A stretch of DNA of 64,000 nt from Bradyrhizobium sp. S69 (GCF_009766005.1 NZ_LMUK01000060.1:2409-66408); one strand, 5' to 3'; shown: positions 26,449-35,722, counted from the first letter of the stretch. Notes: a model not told the origin generated them from the sequence alone. Translations and numbers: made by a program.

Positions 26449-28005
26449 ATGAAAAATTCGGTCGATGTCGTGGTGGTGGGAGCAGGGCCGGTAGGCCTGC
26501 TGACCGCCATCGAGCTGACCTTGGGCGGGGCGCGGGTTCTCGTGCTGGAGCGTCTGGCCGCCCTAAGCATGGTGTTGAAGGCAGGAGGGATCGGACCTCT
26601 CGGGATCGAAGCCTTGCGGCGTCGCGGCATGGCCGCGGCCATCGGCGCCGCGCAGGCGCGCAGCTTGTCAGCGATGGAGAAGTTCGCCGCGCCAAGCGCG
26701 CCGGGCCTCGGTAGTGGCGAACCAAAGTATACCAAGTACAGCGGCCACTTTGCGGGTCTGATCCTGATCCGAACGGACGCGCAGAAGGAGCCGGAACGGC
26801 GCGGCAGCCCGGTCGATCAGCAAGCCATCGAGGCCATGCTGGCCGATCGGGCGCGCTCGCTCGGGATCGAGCAGCGCCGTGAATGTGATGTGACCGGCCT
26901 GGTGCAACGGGCCGATAGCGTCGATGTGGCGTGGGCCTCTCCCGCCGGCGAAGGCCATGTCCGCTGTTCCTGGCTGGTCGGCTGCGACGGTGGACGCAGC
27001 GCGGTCCGCAAACTGGCCGGCTTCGATTTCCCCGGCTCGGATCCGACGTTGACGATGTACCAGGCGCTCGCAGAGGTCGAGCATCCTGAGTGCCGGTTAC
27101 CCCATGGCTTTCGTTACACATCGGGCGGCATGTTCGGGTTCCTGCTCGGTCGTGTCTTCATGATGGACTTCAGCGGGCCGCCGAAAGATCGGGACGCTCC
27201 GGTCACACACCAAGAGTTCGAAGCCGTGTTGCGTCGTGTCAGCGGCCTGGATGTTCATGTCAAAGCGTTCGAAAACGCCAGCCGCTGGACCGACAATACC
27301 CGGCTGGTCGATACCTACCGCCGAGGCAGGGTGTTTGTTGCCGGCGACGCGGCGCATATCCATTCGCCGTTCGGCGGTCAGGGCCTGGGTCTCGGGCTCG
27401 TCGACGCGACAAACCTCGGCTGGAAGCTCGCCGCGGTCGTTCGCGGCGAAATGCCCGAAAGCCTGCTCGACAGCTACACTGCCGAGCGGCGACCCGTCGC
27501 CGAAGCCGTTCTGGCCAATACCCTTGCCCAGACCGCGATCATGCGGCCAGATCCGCAATCCGGTGCGATGCGGGAGGTCGTGGCGAACCTGATGCTATCG
27601 GATGACGTCAACCGGCTGATCGGTGAGATGATGAGCGGCCTTTCGATCCGTTACGATCTCGGTTCGGAGCGCGACGACGTCGGCCGCGTGATCGGTGACA
27701 GGCCGATCAACCAGCTTTCGCCCAGCGATGGCGCGAAGCTCTATGACCTCATGCAGGATGGCAGCGGCGTTCTGCTCGACGCCTCGACCGAGGGCAAGGC
27801 TTCCAGGCTCGTGGCAGCCTGCACGCCAAAGATACGTTGCGTCGCCGTCGATACCGGGCCTTCGATGCTGATCCGTCCCGATGCCTGCATTGCCTGGGCC
27901 GGCGAGGCGAACAGCACCGACGGATTGCAGGAAGCGCTGCGGCGCTGGTTCAATCCAACGCTCGATCATGCGTCCATGGTGCGAACTGAATCCGCCGCAG
28001 CCTGA
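26449..28005 (+). CDS. FAD-dependent aromatic monooxygenase (PHBH fold)
   Basis: The 518-residue flavoprotein belongs to the class A hydroxylases related to PheA/TfdB, MhpA and rifampicin monooxygenase. Motifs in order are VVVVGAGPVGLLTAIELTL for FAD ADP, CSWLVGCDGGRSAVRKLAG (the DG motif) and GRVFVAGDAAHIHSPFGGQG (the GD motif). A C-terminal thioredoxin-like part follows (about 420-518). It would hydroxylate an aromatic or polyketide substrate with NAD(P)H and oxygen; the substrate is unknown. AGGA nine bases before the ATG overlaps the edge of the palindrome. It is the likely target of the divergent TetR regulator. Confidence 0.88.
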   Translation: MKNSVDVVVVGAGPVGLLTAIELTLGGARVLVLERLAALSMVLKAGGIGPLGIEALRRRGMAAAIGAAQARSLSAMEKFAAPSAPGLGSGEPKYTKYSGHFAGLILIRTDAQKEPERRGSPVDQQAIEAMLADRARSLGIEQRRECDVTGLVQRADSVDVAWASPAGEGHVRCSWLVGCDGGRSAVRKLAGFDFPGSDPTLTMYQALAEVEHPECRLPHGFRYTSGGMFGFLLGRVFMMDFSGPPKDRDAPVTHQEFEAVLRRVSGLDVHVKAFENASRWTDNTRLVDTYRRGRVFVAGDAAHIHSPFGGQGLGLGLVDATNLGWKLAAVVRGEMPESLLDSYTAERRPVAEAVLANTLAQTAIMRPDPQSGAMREVVANLMLSDDVNRLIGEMMSGLSIRYDLGSERDDVGRVIGDRPINQLSPSDGAKLYDLMQDGSGVLLDASTEGKASRLVAACTPKIRCVAVDTGPSMLIRPDACIAWAGEANSTDGLQEALRRWFNPTLDHASMVRTESAAA

Positions 28006-28116
28006 GGCAGTCTGTTGGGCCGGCATCGGAGTCACCGACCCTCGGATGCTTTAATCGCGCGGCATTGTGAGGGTTAGCTGCTATAAACCGCCTGGAATTA
28101 TATCAGAGGTTCATGA

Positions 28117-29010
28117 ATGCAGCGCGAGGAGCTGGTCGATCTCAACGCTTTCCTGGTGGTTGCGGAAGAACGCAGTTTTACCCGCGCCGCCGCCAAGCTC
28201 GGCACCTCGCAATCGTCGCTGAGCCACACCATCCGGCGACTGGAGGCGCGGCTTGGCGTGCGGCTCTTGACCCGGACCACCCGGAGCGTCGCCCCGACCG
28301 GGGCCGGCGAACGGCTGCTCGGCACGCTCAGGCCGGCGCTGGACAGCATCGGCACCGAACTCGCCTCACTGGGCGAACTGCGCGACAAGCCGGCGGGGCG
28401 AATCCGCATCACCACGTCCGAGCACGCCGCCACCAATGTTGTGTGGCCCGCGCTCGAAAAACTGTTGGCCGATTATCCTGACATCCACGTTGAATTGGAC
28501 GTCAACTCCAGTTTTACCGACATCGTGACCGAGCGGTTCGACGCCGGCGTCCGATTGGGCGAGGCGCTCGCCAACGACATGGTCGCCACCCGAATCGGTC
28601 CCGACCTACGCATGGCGGTGGTCGGTTCGCCCGGCTATTTCGCGCAACGTCCGATACCCCGCACGCCGCAGGATCTGGCCTTGCATCAGTGCATCAATTT
28701 GCGCCTGCTCAGCGCCGGCGGTCTTTATGCGTGGGAATTGGAGAAGGACGGTCGCGAGCTGCGCGTGCGCGTCGAGGGACAGTTGGCCTTCAATAGTACC
28801 CGGATGATCGTCCGCGCGGCCGCCGCCGGCTTCGGGCTCGGCTTCGTCATGGAGGACCAGGTCGCGCAACAGCTCGCGGACGGGCGCCTGATCCGCGTGC
28901 TGGAGGACTGGTGCCCGTCATTTGCAGGCTACCATTTATATTATCCCAGCCGGCGCGAGCCTTCGGCCGCCTTCGCCTTGCTGGTCGAGGCGCTGCGCTA
29001 TCGCGCCTGA
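28117..29010 (+). CDS. LysR family transcriptional regulator
   Basis: The 297-residue protein has the LysR winged helix at the N-terminus (DLNAFLVVAEERSFTRAAAK, then SQSSLSHTIRRLEARLGVRL) and a periplasmic-binding-protein-like effector domain (about 90-297) with GRIRITTSEHAATNVVWPAL and FGLGFVMEDQVAQQ. It is in the CrgA/AaeR-like group of LysR proteins. These commonly regulate a neighbouring gene; here the neighbours are the FAD monooxygenase upstream (111-bp gap) and a cytochrome P450 downstream, all on the plus strand, so no divergent target is evident. The effector is unknown. Confidence 0.92.
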   Translation: MQREELVDLNAFLVVAEERSFTRAAAKLGTSQSSLSHTIRRLEARLGVRLLTRTTRSVAPTGAGERLLGTLRPALDSIGTELASLGELRDKPAGRIRITTSEHAATNVVWPALEKLLADYPDIHVELDVNSSFTDIVTERFDAGVRLGEALANDMVATRIGPDLRMAVVGSPGYFAQRPIPRTPQDLALHQCINLRLLSAGGLYAWELEKDGRELRVRVEGQLAFNSTRMIVRAAAAGFGLGFVMEDQVAQQLADGRLIRVLEDWCPSFAGYHLYYPSRREPSAAFALLVEALRYRA

Positions 29011-29103
29011 GAGGACCGCGCGCCGCGCTGCCTCATAATGGCCACCAACCGTCCGATCAAAAGCGCTATGGTTCGGTCGCAGACCATTTTGACGAGGCCG
29101 ACC

Positions 29104-30492
29104 GTGAGCATTGCCGAAGCCTACGACATCCCAGCCCCGCGCGTGCCGCTGGTGCCGCCAAGCCCGCCGCGCGCGCCGCAGAGCATGAATGTGCTCGGGC
29201 GGATCTCGGCGATGCGCAAGAGCGTGATCGGGACCTGGGGCCAGCGGGCCTATGAAGAGGACATCATCCAGGGTCGCTTCTTCGGTCACGGCAGCTTCAT
29301 CCTCAATACGCCGGATGCGATCCGGCATGTGTTGGTGGACAATTACGAGAACTACACCCGGACCCCGCCCGGCATCCGGGTGTTGCGGCCGGTGCTCGGC
29401 GAGGGTCTTCTGATTGCGGAGGGACGGGCCTGGAAACACCAGCGCCGCACTTTGGCGCCGGCCTTTACGCCGCGCGCGGTCACGACGCTGATCCCGCACA
29501 TGATCGCGGCCACCGACGAGACCATCGCGAAGCTTGGCTCAAGCTGCGGCGGCCCGGTCGATCTGCGCGAAGCGATGCAGCGCATGACGCTCGAGATCGC
29601 CGGGCGCACCATGTTCTCGTTCGGCATGGAGCGTCATGGCGCTGCGTTACGCGACTTCGTGATGGAATATGGCGCGCGGCTGGCGCGGCCGCATTTTCTC
29701 GATCTGCTGTTGCCGCTGAATTGGCCGACCCCGCAGGATTTTTCCCGCGCCCGCTTCCGCAAGCGCTGGACCGCGTTCGTGGCGATGCTGATGGCCGAGC
29801 GCCGCGCCGCCGGCAAGACGGCCGGTGCGCCATCGAGCGACCTGTTCGACCTGATGGACGCCGCGCGCGATCCCGAGACCGGGCAAGCCTTCAGCGACGA
29901 GCAGCTCGGCGACCAGGTGGCGACGATGATTCTCGCGGGCCATGAGACCACCGCCACCGCATTGTTCTGGTCGCTATATCTGCTCGCGCTCGATCCGGAG
30001 ACGCAGGACGCGGTCGCGAGCGAAGTTAAGGGCGCAACCGTCAACGGCGGGCTCGATCTGGAGCGGTTGAAATTCACCCGCGCGGTGGTCGACGAGACGA
30101 TGCGGCTCTATCCGCCGGCGTTTCTGATCGCGCGCGCGGCGCTGGCGCCGGATCAAATCGCCGGGCTGCCGGTCAAGAAGGGCGACGTGATCCTGATCGC
30201 GCCGTGGCTGCTGCACCGCCATGAGAAGCTCTGGCGCGATCCCAACGCCTTCGTGCCGCAGCGCTTCATGGCGCCCGAGCCGGCGCCGGATCGGTTTGCC
30301 TATCTGCCGTTCGGCGTCGGCGCACGGGTCTGCATCGGTGCGCATTTCGCGCTGGTGGAAGCGACCCTGGCGCTGGCCAAGATGATCGGCGCGTTTCGCG
30401 TCGAGCTGCTCGACAAGGCGCCGCTGATGCCGATCGGGATCGTCACGACGCAACCCGAGCGCTCGCCGATGTTCCGGATCATGCCGCGCTGA
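29104..30492 (+). CDS. Cytochrome P450
   Basis: The protein has 462 residues from a GTG at 29104, with GACGAGG upstream; an ATG at 29038 would add 22 residues. The P450 fold is complete. The I-helix carries AGHETTATALFW (oxygen activation), the K-helix ETMRLYP holds the ExxR motif, and the haem loop FGVGARVCIGAHFALVE contains the thiolate Cys (about 410). It is soluble, without a membrane anchor, and should accept electrons from separate ferredoxin and reductase proteins; none is encoded nearby. The substrate is unknown. It resembles the bacterial P450s related to fatty-acid or terpene hydroxylases more than those with self-sufficient fusions. Confidence 0.93.
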   Translation: MSIAEAYDIPAPRVPLVPPSPPRAPQSMNVLGRISAMRKSVIGTWGQRAYEEDIIQGRFFGHGSFILNTPDAIRHVLVDNYENYTRTPPGIRVLRPVLGEGLLIAEGRAWKHQRRTLAPAFTPRAVTTLIPHMIAATDETIAKLGSSCGGPVDLREAMQRMTLEIAGRTMFSFGMERHGAALRDFVMEYGARLARPHFLDLLLPLNWPTPQDFSRARFRKRWTAFVAMLMAERRAAGKTAGAPSSDLFDLMDAARDPETGQAFSDEQLGDQVATMILAGHETTATALFWSLYLLALDPETQDAVASEVKGATVNGGLDLERLKFTRAVVDETMRLYPPAFLIARAALAPDQIAGLPVKKGDVILIAPWLLHRHEKLWRDPNAFVPQRFMAPEPAPDRFAYLPFGVGARVCIGAHFALVEATLALAKMIGAFRVELLDKAPLMPIGIVTTQPERSPMFRIMPR

Positions 30493-30580
30493 CAAGACAG
30501 CCACAGGCTAAATCGTCACCCGCAAAACTGTCATCCGGACATCACTTGGATGCGGCTGCAATCCGCCCTACATACACCTG

Positions 30581-31990
30581 ATGAGCGACACCAAGGCACA
30601 ATTTACGGCATTGAAGCAGGCGGCCGATCCCGCGGTCGCCGACGCCATCGAGCGGTTGATCGAGACCGGCGCGGATCACGAACTTAATCGGGTCAACCTG
30701 CTGGATTTTTCGAAGCGGACCGGGCTCGACGAAGAGCAGGTGATCTCGGGCTTTCTCCACGCCTCGCGGCTTGGCCTGTTCGAACTGACCTGGAACGTGC
30801 TGTGTCCGGGTTGCGGCGGCGTACTCGACGCCCATTCGACGCTGAAATCGCTGCGCAGCGACGACTATCATTGCGGCCTATGCGCCTGCAATTACGAGGC
30901 CTCGGTCGACGAGCAGGTCGAAGTCGCCTTCACCGTCAGCCCGCGTGTCCGGCGCATCGCGGCGCACGATCCCAATGCGCTGCCGATCGCGGATTATTTC
31001 AAGCAGATATTCTGGAGCTCCGGCGTCGATTTCGACGAGCAATCGTTCGCCTCGCTGTCCAACGAGGTGATGCTGAGGGCGCTCGAATTGCCGGCCGGCG
31101 ACAAGACCACGCTGTCGCTGCAATTGCCGGCGCAATTCATCATCATCTTCGAGCCTGTGACGCATGCCGCGCATTTCATCGACGTGCAGGGCGATCCGAC
31201 CACCGATCCACAGCATCTATCGCTGGTCTATGACAAAAGATATGCGCCGGTCGAAACCACGGTGCTGCGTCCCGGCCCGCTATTGCTGTCGCTCGACAAT
31301 CATGCCGGTGTGCGCGCGTTGCCGACGGTGCTTGTCGCCGCCGACGCGCTTCATCATCTGCTCGGCAAGCGCAAGCCGTTCATCACGGCCAAGCGGATGC
31401 TGACCAACCAGACCTTCCGCGACGTCTTCAAGGCCGACAATCTCACGATCGACCAGCGCCTCAAGATCACCTCGCTGACGTTCCTGTTCACCGACCTCAA
31501 GGGCTCGACCGCGCTGTACGAGCGGGTCGGCGATCTCGCCGCGTTCGATCTGGTGCGGGCGCATTTCCACGCTTTGCTGGAGATCATCTCGTCGGAGAAA
31601 GGCGCGGTGGTGAAGACCATCGGCGATGCCGTGATGGCGACCTTCAACCGGCCGGAGCAGGCGCTCGCCGCGGGATTGCGCATGCGCTCGGCGATGGAAC
31701 GGCTCAATGTCGAGCGCGGTACCAGGGACCTCGTGGTCAAGATCGGCATCCATGAGGGTTCGTGCCTCGCCGTGATGCTCAACGAACGGCAGGATTATTT
31801 CGGCCAGACCGTCAACATCGCAGCACGGGTGCAGGGCCTCTCGACCTCGCAGGCGATCCACATCACCGGACCGGTGATCGATGCGCCGGCGGTCGCCGCG
31901 ATCCTCGACAAGGCCGCGATCACGCCGATTCAAAAGCAGGCGGCCCTGCGCGGCATCGCCGACAAGATCGTGGTGTACGAGATACCGTAG
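30581..31990 (+). CDS. Class III adenylate cyclase with an N-terminal zinc-ribbon-containing region
   Basis: The 469-residue protein ends in a class III cyclase domain (about 298-469). Metal-binding Asp305 lies in LFTDLKGST and Asp349 in KTIGDAVM. Lys345 and Asp405 are the adenine-selecting pair; Asn412 and Arg416 (VNIAARV) stabilise the transition state, so ATP is the likely substrate. The N-terminal half has CPGCGG and CGLCAC (Cys75, 78, 98, 101), a likely zinc ribbon, and then a DUF5939-like region. It is soluble and therefore probably senses a cytoplasmic cue. It is plus-strand, 88 bp after the P450 gene, with no terminator visible between, but no functional link is proven. Confidence 0.85.
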   Translation: MSDTKAQFTALKQAADPAVADAIERLIETGADHELNRVNLLDFSKRTGLDEEQVISGFLHASRLGLFELTWNVLCPGCGGVLDAHSTLKSLRSDDYHCGLCACNYEASVDEQVEVAFTVSPRVRRIAAHDPNALPIADYFKQIFWSSGVDFDEQSFASLSNEVMLRALELPAGDKTTLSLQLPAQFIIIFEPVTHAAHFIDVQGDPTTDPQHLSLVYDKRYAPVETTVLRPGPLLLSLDNHAGVRALPTVLVAADALHHLLGKRKPFITAKRMLTNQTFRDVFKADNLTIDQRLKITSLTFLFTDLKGSTALYERVGDLAAFDLVRAHFHALLEIISSEKGAVVKTIGDAVMATFNRPEQALAAGLRMRSAMERLNVERGTRDLVVKIGIHEGSCLAVMLNERQDYFGQTVNIAARVQGLSTSQAIHITGPVIDAPAVAAILDKAAITPIQKQAALRGIADKIVVYEIP

Positions 31991-32008
31991 GGCGAAACGG
32001 CGGATGCC

Positions 32009-32136
32009 GTGTCCCGGGCGCGGTGCGGCATTCTTATGCCGCTCCGCAGAACCGGGACCCACGTGTCAGTGGTGGACCCCGGATCAGCAACGCATCACGC
32101 CGCGAGACGCGGCGCGTTGCGTAGCATCCGGGGAAC
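32009..32136. repeat. Intergenic palindromic repeat, family C copy 1
   Basis: GTGTCCCGGGCGCGGTGCGG, then GCCGCTCCGCAGAACCGGGA, then a second half with GATCAGCAACGCATCACGCC. It lies in the 302-bp gap between the cyclase and TerB-like genes. No gene is otherwise visible in that gap. Confidence 0.6.
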
Positions 32137-32292
32137 GTGCTTGAGCGCTCCGCATATTGCCTAAACGTAATGCTTGCGCCGGAACCGGCGCGGATTGCGC
32201 GGGTTGGATTTCTGAACCATATATCGGTCACGACAGGCCATCATTGGCCTTCATTTCGTGGCGGCCGAGGCCCTCAACTAGTTGGAAGATCG

Positions 32293-32799
32293 ATGCTCGA
32301 CGGACTACGCCAATTCATTGCCGATGTTGTTTCTCCAGCCGCGCACAGCGACCGGAAGTTTGACGACACCGGCTTCCGCCTTGCGGCGACGGCGCTGCTG
32401 ATCCACGTCATCTCGATCGATGGCGAACCAACCGACGTGGAGAAGCGCAAGCTTCACGGGCTGTTGGAAACTCATTTCGCGCTTGATCCGGGCACCGCGG
32501 ATCAATTGATAGCGTCGGCCACGCTGGTCGAGGGCGAGGCGGTCGATCTCTATCATTTCACCAGCGTCATCATGCGTTCGGTGGACGAGCAGGGCCGGCT
32601 TCGCATCGTCGAAATGATGTGGGAGCTGGTTTATGCCGACGGCCAGGTCAGCGAGTTCGAGGATAATGTGCTGTGGCGCGCCGCCGATCTGTTGGGCGTG
32701 TCGGCGCGCGACCGGATCGAGCTTAAGCATCGTGTGGCCGAACGGCGGCCATCGGCGCCGGCCGAGGGCGGCTCGGATGTCGCGGATGCCGCAATATGA
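32293..32799 (+). CDS. TerB-like protein
   Basis: The protein has 168 residues from the ATG at 32293, which GGAAG precedes closely. It has an all-helical TerB fold with two paired acidic repeats: LLIHVISIDGEPTDVEKRKL and MMWELVYADGQVSEFEDNVL. These resemble metal-binding helices of TerB/DjlA proteins. Despite the name, single TerB proteins are widespread and need not confer tellurite resistance. A longer reading from 32137 overlaps repeat sequence and is unlikely. Function unknown. Confidence 0.82.
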   Translation: MLDGLRQFIADVVSPAAHSDRKFDDTGFRLAATALLIHVISIDGEPTDVEKRKLHGLLETHFALDPGTADQLIASATLVEGEAVDLYHFTSVIMRSVDEQGRLRIVEMMWELVYADGQVSEFEDNVLWRAADLLGVSARDRIELKHRVAERRPSAPAEGGSDVADAAI

Positions 32800-33033
32800 T
32801 GCGGTGCGGCGAATGCGCGCGACCCGACATGACGGAACTTTAATTTATTGACTTGTGGGCCGTCTGGGCCTCGCTTGGGCTCGGAAATATTGCTGTTCAA
32901 TTCCTGTAAATACAATTGATCACGCCGCCATGCCGGGGGGTGACTTGCGGGTGACGCGTAGCCCGCCTAAACCGTACCCCTCATCCCGGCGCGCCAGCGC
33001 CCATCCTTGCCAACGAAGTTTAGAGCATTGAAC

Positions 33034-33813
33034 GTGACCGAGCGTGTGACGCTGATTACGGGAGCCTCAGCGGGAATAGGTGCAGAACTGGCGCGCGTGT
33101 TCGCATCGAACGGCCATCGCGTGGTCCTGGTGGCACGTCGCGCCGATCGCCTGGCCGCGCTGGCCGACGAGATCAAGGCGGCCGGCGGCGCGGCGCCGAT
33201 CGTGATCCCATGCAATCTCGAGCAACCCGATGCCGGCGATCAAATCGCCGCGGCGCTGGCCGCCGAAGGCGTCGAGGTCGAGTTCGTGGTCAATAATGCG
33301 GGCTTCGGCCTGTTCGGCAATGCGATCGAGCTAGACCGCGCCGAGCAGCTCAACATCATCAACGTCAATGTCCGCGCCATGACCGACCTTTCGCTGCGGT
33401 TTTCCGACAGCCTGATCCGGCATCGCGGCGGCATTCTCAATGTCGGTTCGATCGCCGGCTTTCTGCCGGGGCCCGGGATGGCGGTCTATTACGCCTCCAA
33501 GGCCTATGTGCTGTCGTTCACCGAGGGGCTGCGGCAGGAGCTCGCGGCCCGCGGCGTGCGCGTCACCGCGCTGTGTCCCGGCCCGGTCCCGTCGGAGTTT
33601 CAGGTGCGGGCCGGATACACGCCTGGATTTGATTCGGCGATCCTCAATGTTCCGGCATCCGAGGTCGCCCAACAGGGCTATCGCGGGCTGATGGCCAACC
33701 AGCGCGTGGTGTTGCCCGGTCTCGGCATCAAGGTCGTGCCGTTCCTGCTGCGGCTGTTTCCGCGCGGATTTATCCTGGCGGCGGTCGGCCGTTTTCAGCT
33801 CCGAAAACGCTGA
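33034..33813 (+). CDS. Short-chain dehydrogenase/reductase
   Basis: The 259-residue SDR has the cofactor motif TLITGASAGIGAELAR, the VNNAGFGLFG strand, the catalytic Ser in NVGSIAGF and the YxxxK pair in VYYASKAYVL. It belongs to the classical DltE/YqjQ-like SDRs with a short hydrophobic C-terminus (VVPFLLRLFPRGFILAAVGRF), which may associate with membrane or lipid. The start is uncertain: GTG at 33034 gives MTERVTLITG, a normal SDR N-terminus; TTG codons at 33007 and 33028 are alternatives. NADP preference is suggested by VLVARRADR after the second strand. Substrate unknown. Confidence 0.88.
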   Translation: MTERVTLITGASAGIGAELARVFASNGHRVVLVARRADRLAALADEIKAAGGAAPIVIPCNLEQPDAGDQIAAALAAEGVEVEFVVNNAGFGLFGNAIELDRAEQLNIINVNVRAMTDLSLRFSDSLIRHRGGILNVGSIAGFLPGPGMAVYYASKAYVLSFTEGLRQELAARGVRVTALCPGPVPSEFQVRAGYTPGFDSAILNVPASEVAQQGYRGLMANQRVVLPGLGIKVVPFLLRLFPRGFILAAVGRFQLRKR

Positions 33814-33960
33814 TAGGCCGCATTCTGGCCCGCGATTTGCTTCGAAGACGGTCCAAGCTCATACGAAATTAACGTTTGCTTAGGTATGATTCCGGCCCTG
33901 AGCGCGTGATCTCCGGGCAAACGCTTCGCGTCTGTCCCGGCGGGAAAAGCCTGAAGAACG

Positions 33961-34779
33961 ATGTCGCTTCCGCCGATCGAAGCCAACACCGAAGCCGTCC
34001 TGCGTTTCCCCGGCAGGCTGTCGGCATCGCCTGTGTCGCCCTTGCGATCACCAGTGTCGCCTTTGCTGCCCATCCTGATCGTGCTGCACCGGGAAACATC
34101 GACGCCGGGGCGCGTCGGCAATGTGCTGCGGGCGCTCGGATACGGGCTGGACATCAGGCGCCCGCGGTTTGGCGATGCCCTGCCGGAAACACTCGACGAT
34201 CACGCCGGCGCGGTGATTTTCGGTGGGCCCATGAGCGCCAACGATCCCGATGATTTCGTGCGCCGGGAAATCGACTGGATCGCGGTGCCGCTGCGCGAAC
34301 AGCGGCCGTTTCTCGGAATTTGTTTGGGCGCCCAGATGCTGGCCAAGCAGCTTGGGGCCAAGGTTGCGCCGCATCCGCAAGGCCGCGCGCAGATGGGATA
34401 TTATCCGATCCGGCCGACGGCGGCGGGCCATGCGGCCTGCCCGGGCTGGCCGGACCATGTCTATCACTGGCACTGCGACGGATTTGAGCTGCCGGCCGGC
34501 GCCGAACTGCTCGCGGAGGCAAGCGACTTTCCGGTGCAGGCGATCCAGGCCGGCCACGCCTTCGGCTTTCAGTTCCATCCCGACGTGACCTACGCGATGA
34601 TGCATCGCTGGACCACGCGCGGCTGCGAGCGCCTCGCGCTGCCGGGCGCGCGGGAGCGCCATCATCACTTCGCCGATCGGGCACAGCATGACGTGATCGA
34701 ACGCGCCTGGCTGAACCGCTTCCTCGACGGCTGGCGCGCCCGCATGCCGATGTCGGTGATGTCCCAAGCCGCGGAATAG
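33961..34779 (+). CDS. Class I glutamine amidotransferase-like protein
   Basis: The 272-residue protein is a GATase1 domain. The nucleophile Cys121 lies in FLGICLGAQMLA and His206 in FQFHPDVT. The third residue of the triad is Asp208 where Glu is usual. Proteins of this group are free-standing and often annotated as glutamine amidotransferase or GMP synthase-like, with unknown acceptor. The first about 35 residues are low-complexity and contain a duplicated SPVSPL unit encoded by two near-identical 21-bp repeats (34027-34047 and 34048-34068); the true start could lie after them, before LPILIVLHRE. Neighbours give no hint of the substrate. Confidence 0.85.
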   Translation: MSLPPIEANTEAVLRFPGRLSASPVSPLRSPVSPLLPILIVLHRETSTPGRVGNVLRALGYGLDIRRPRFGDALPETLDDHAGAVIFGGPMSANDPDDFVRREIDWIAVPLREQRPFLGICLGAQMLAKQLGAKVAPHPQGRAQMGYYPIRPTAAGHAACPGWPDHVYHWHCDGFELPAGAELLAEASDFPVQAIQAGHAFGFQFHPDVTYAMMHRWTTRGCERLALPGARERHHHFADRAQHDVIERAWLNRFLDGWRARMPMSVMSQAAE

Positions 34780-34869
34780 CGCGCGGTATCGCGAACGCGC
34801 TAGAGTTACCCCATCTACGGTCCGCGCTTTGAATAGGCTCAATCAACAAAAAACATCAGGGAGATCGCC

Positions 34870-35682
34870 GTGACCTATCAGCATATTCTCTATGAGGTGA
34901 GCGAGAAGATCGCGACCATCACCTTGAACAGGCCGGACCGCATGAATGCGTGGACGCCGATCATGGAGCGTGACGTTCGCCATGCCATGGAAGCCGCCAG
35001 CGCCGACGACAATGTGCGTGTCATCGTGCTGACCGGCGCCGGCCGCGCGTTCTGCGCCGGGGCCGACATGGATGCGCTGAAGGGTCTCGATCCCGATGAT
35101 GTCAGGCGCGCGGCGAACGTGCCGCCGTTCGACATGAACCGCCGGCCGGACTGGCAGGCGCGCTATGCGTATTATCCGTCGATCGCAAAGCCCGTGATCG
35201 GCATGCTGAACGGTGCCACCGCCGGCATCGGCCTGGTGCATGCGCTGTATTGCGATCTTCGTTTTGCCGCCGACAATACCGTGTTCACGACCGCCTTTGC
35301 GCGCCGGGGATTGATCGCCGAGCATGGCATCAGCTGGATGCTGCCGCGCCTAGTCGGTCACGCCCATGCGCTCGATCTGTTGATGTCGGCGCGGCGGGTG
35401 CAAAGCGATGAGGCGCTGCGCATCGGTCTCGTCAATCGGCTGTATCCGCCCGAGCAACTGCGCGAGCAGACCTATGCCTACGCGCGCGACCTCGCCGACT
35501 TCGTCTCGCCAAGCGCGATCGCGGTGATCAAGCGGCAGCTGTACGACGTGCCGTTCCAGACGCTGGCCGAAGCCACCATCGACGCCAACCGCGAGATGCT
35601 GGTGGCGCTGCGCGGCAGCGATTTTCGCGAAGGCGTCGCGAGCTTTATGGAAAAACGGCCGCCACGATTTACGGGGAAGTAG
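34870..35682 (+). CDS. Enoyl-CoA hydratase/isomerase (crotonase family)
   Basis: The 270-residue protein has the crotonase layout: the acyl-CoA oxyanion hole in GAGRAFCAGADMDALKG and then GATAGIGLVHALYCDLRFAA. A Glu in RRGLIAEHGISWML sits at the usual catalytic position. It may hydrate enoyl-CoA in beta-oxidation or act in a related CoA reaction. It appears monocistronic; GGGAGA precedes the start (GTG at 34870). A small inverted repeat separates it from tRNA-Ala. Confidence 0.92.
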   Translation: MTYQHILYEVSEKIATITLNRPDRMNAWTPIMERDVRHAMEAASADDNVRVIVLTGAGRAFCAGADMDALKGLDPDDVRRAANVPPFDMNRRPDWQARYAYYPSIAKPVIGMLNGATAGIGLVHALYCDLRFAADNTVFTTAFARRGLIAEHGISWMLPRLVGHAHALDLLMSARRVQSDEALRIGLVNRLYPPEQLREQTYAYARDLADFVSPSAIAVIKRQLYDVPFQTLAEATIDANREMLVALRGSDFREGVASFMEKRPPRFTGK

Positions 35683-35722
35683 GGGGGGGGCGGTTAGGTG
35701 GCGATGAACTCAGCCCGTCGTC

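Noticed and set aside
25755..31990. A single biosynthetic cluster from the TetR/monooxygenase, LysR, P450 and cyclase genes
   Set aside because: No core synthase or scaffold gene is present, the genes have separate likely promoters, and no ferredoxin partner for the P450 is nearby; only the TetR/monooxygenase pair is convincing as a unit.
32293..32799. TerB-like gene as a tellurite resistance determinant
   Set aside because: It is a single TerB domain without the other ter genes; such proteins are widespread without tellurite resistance.
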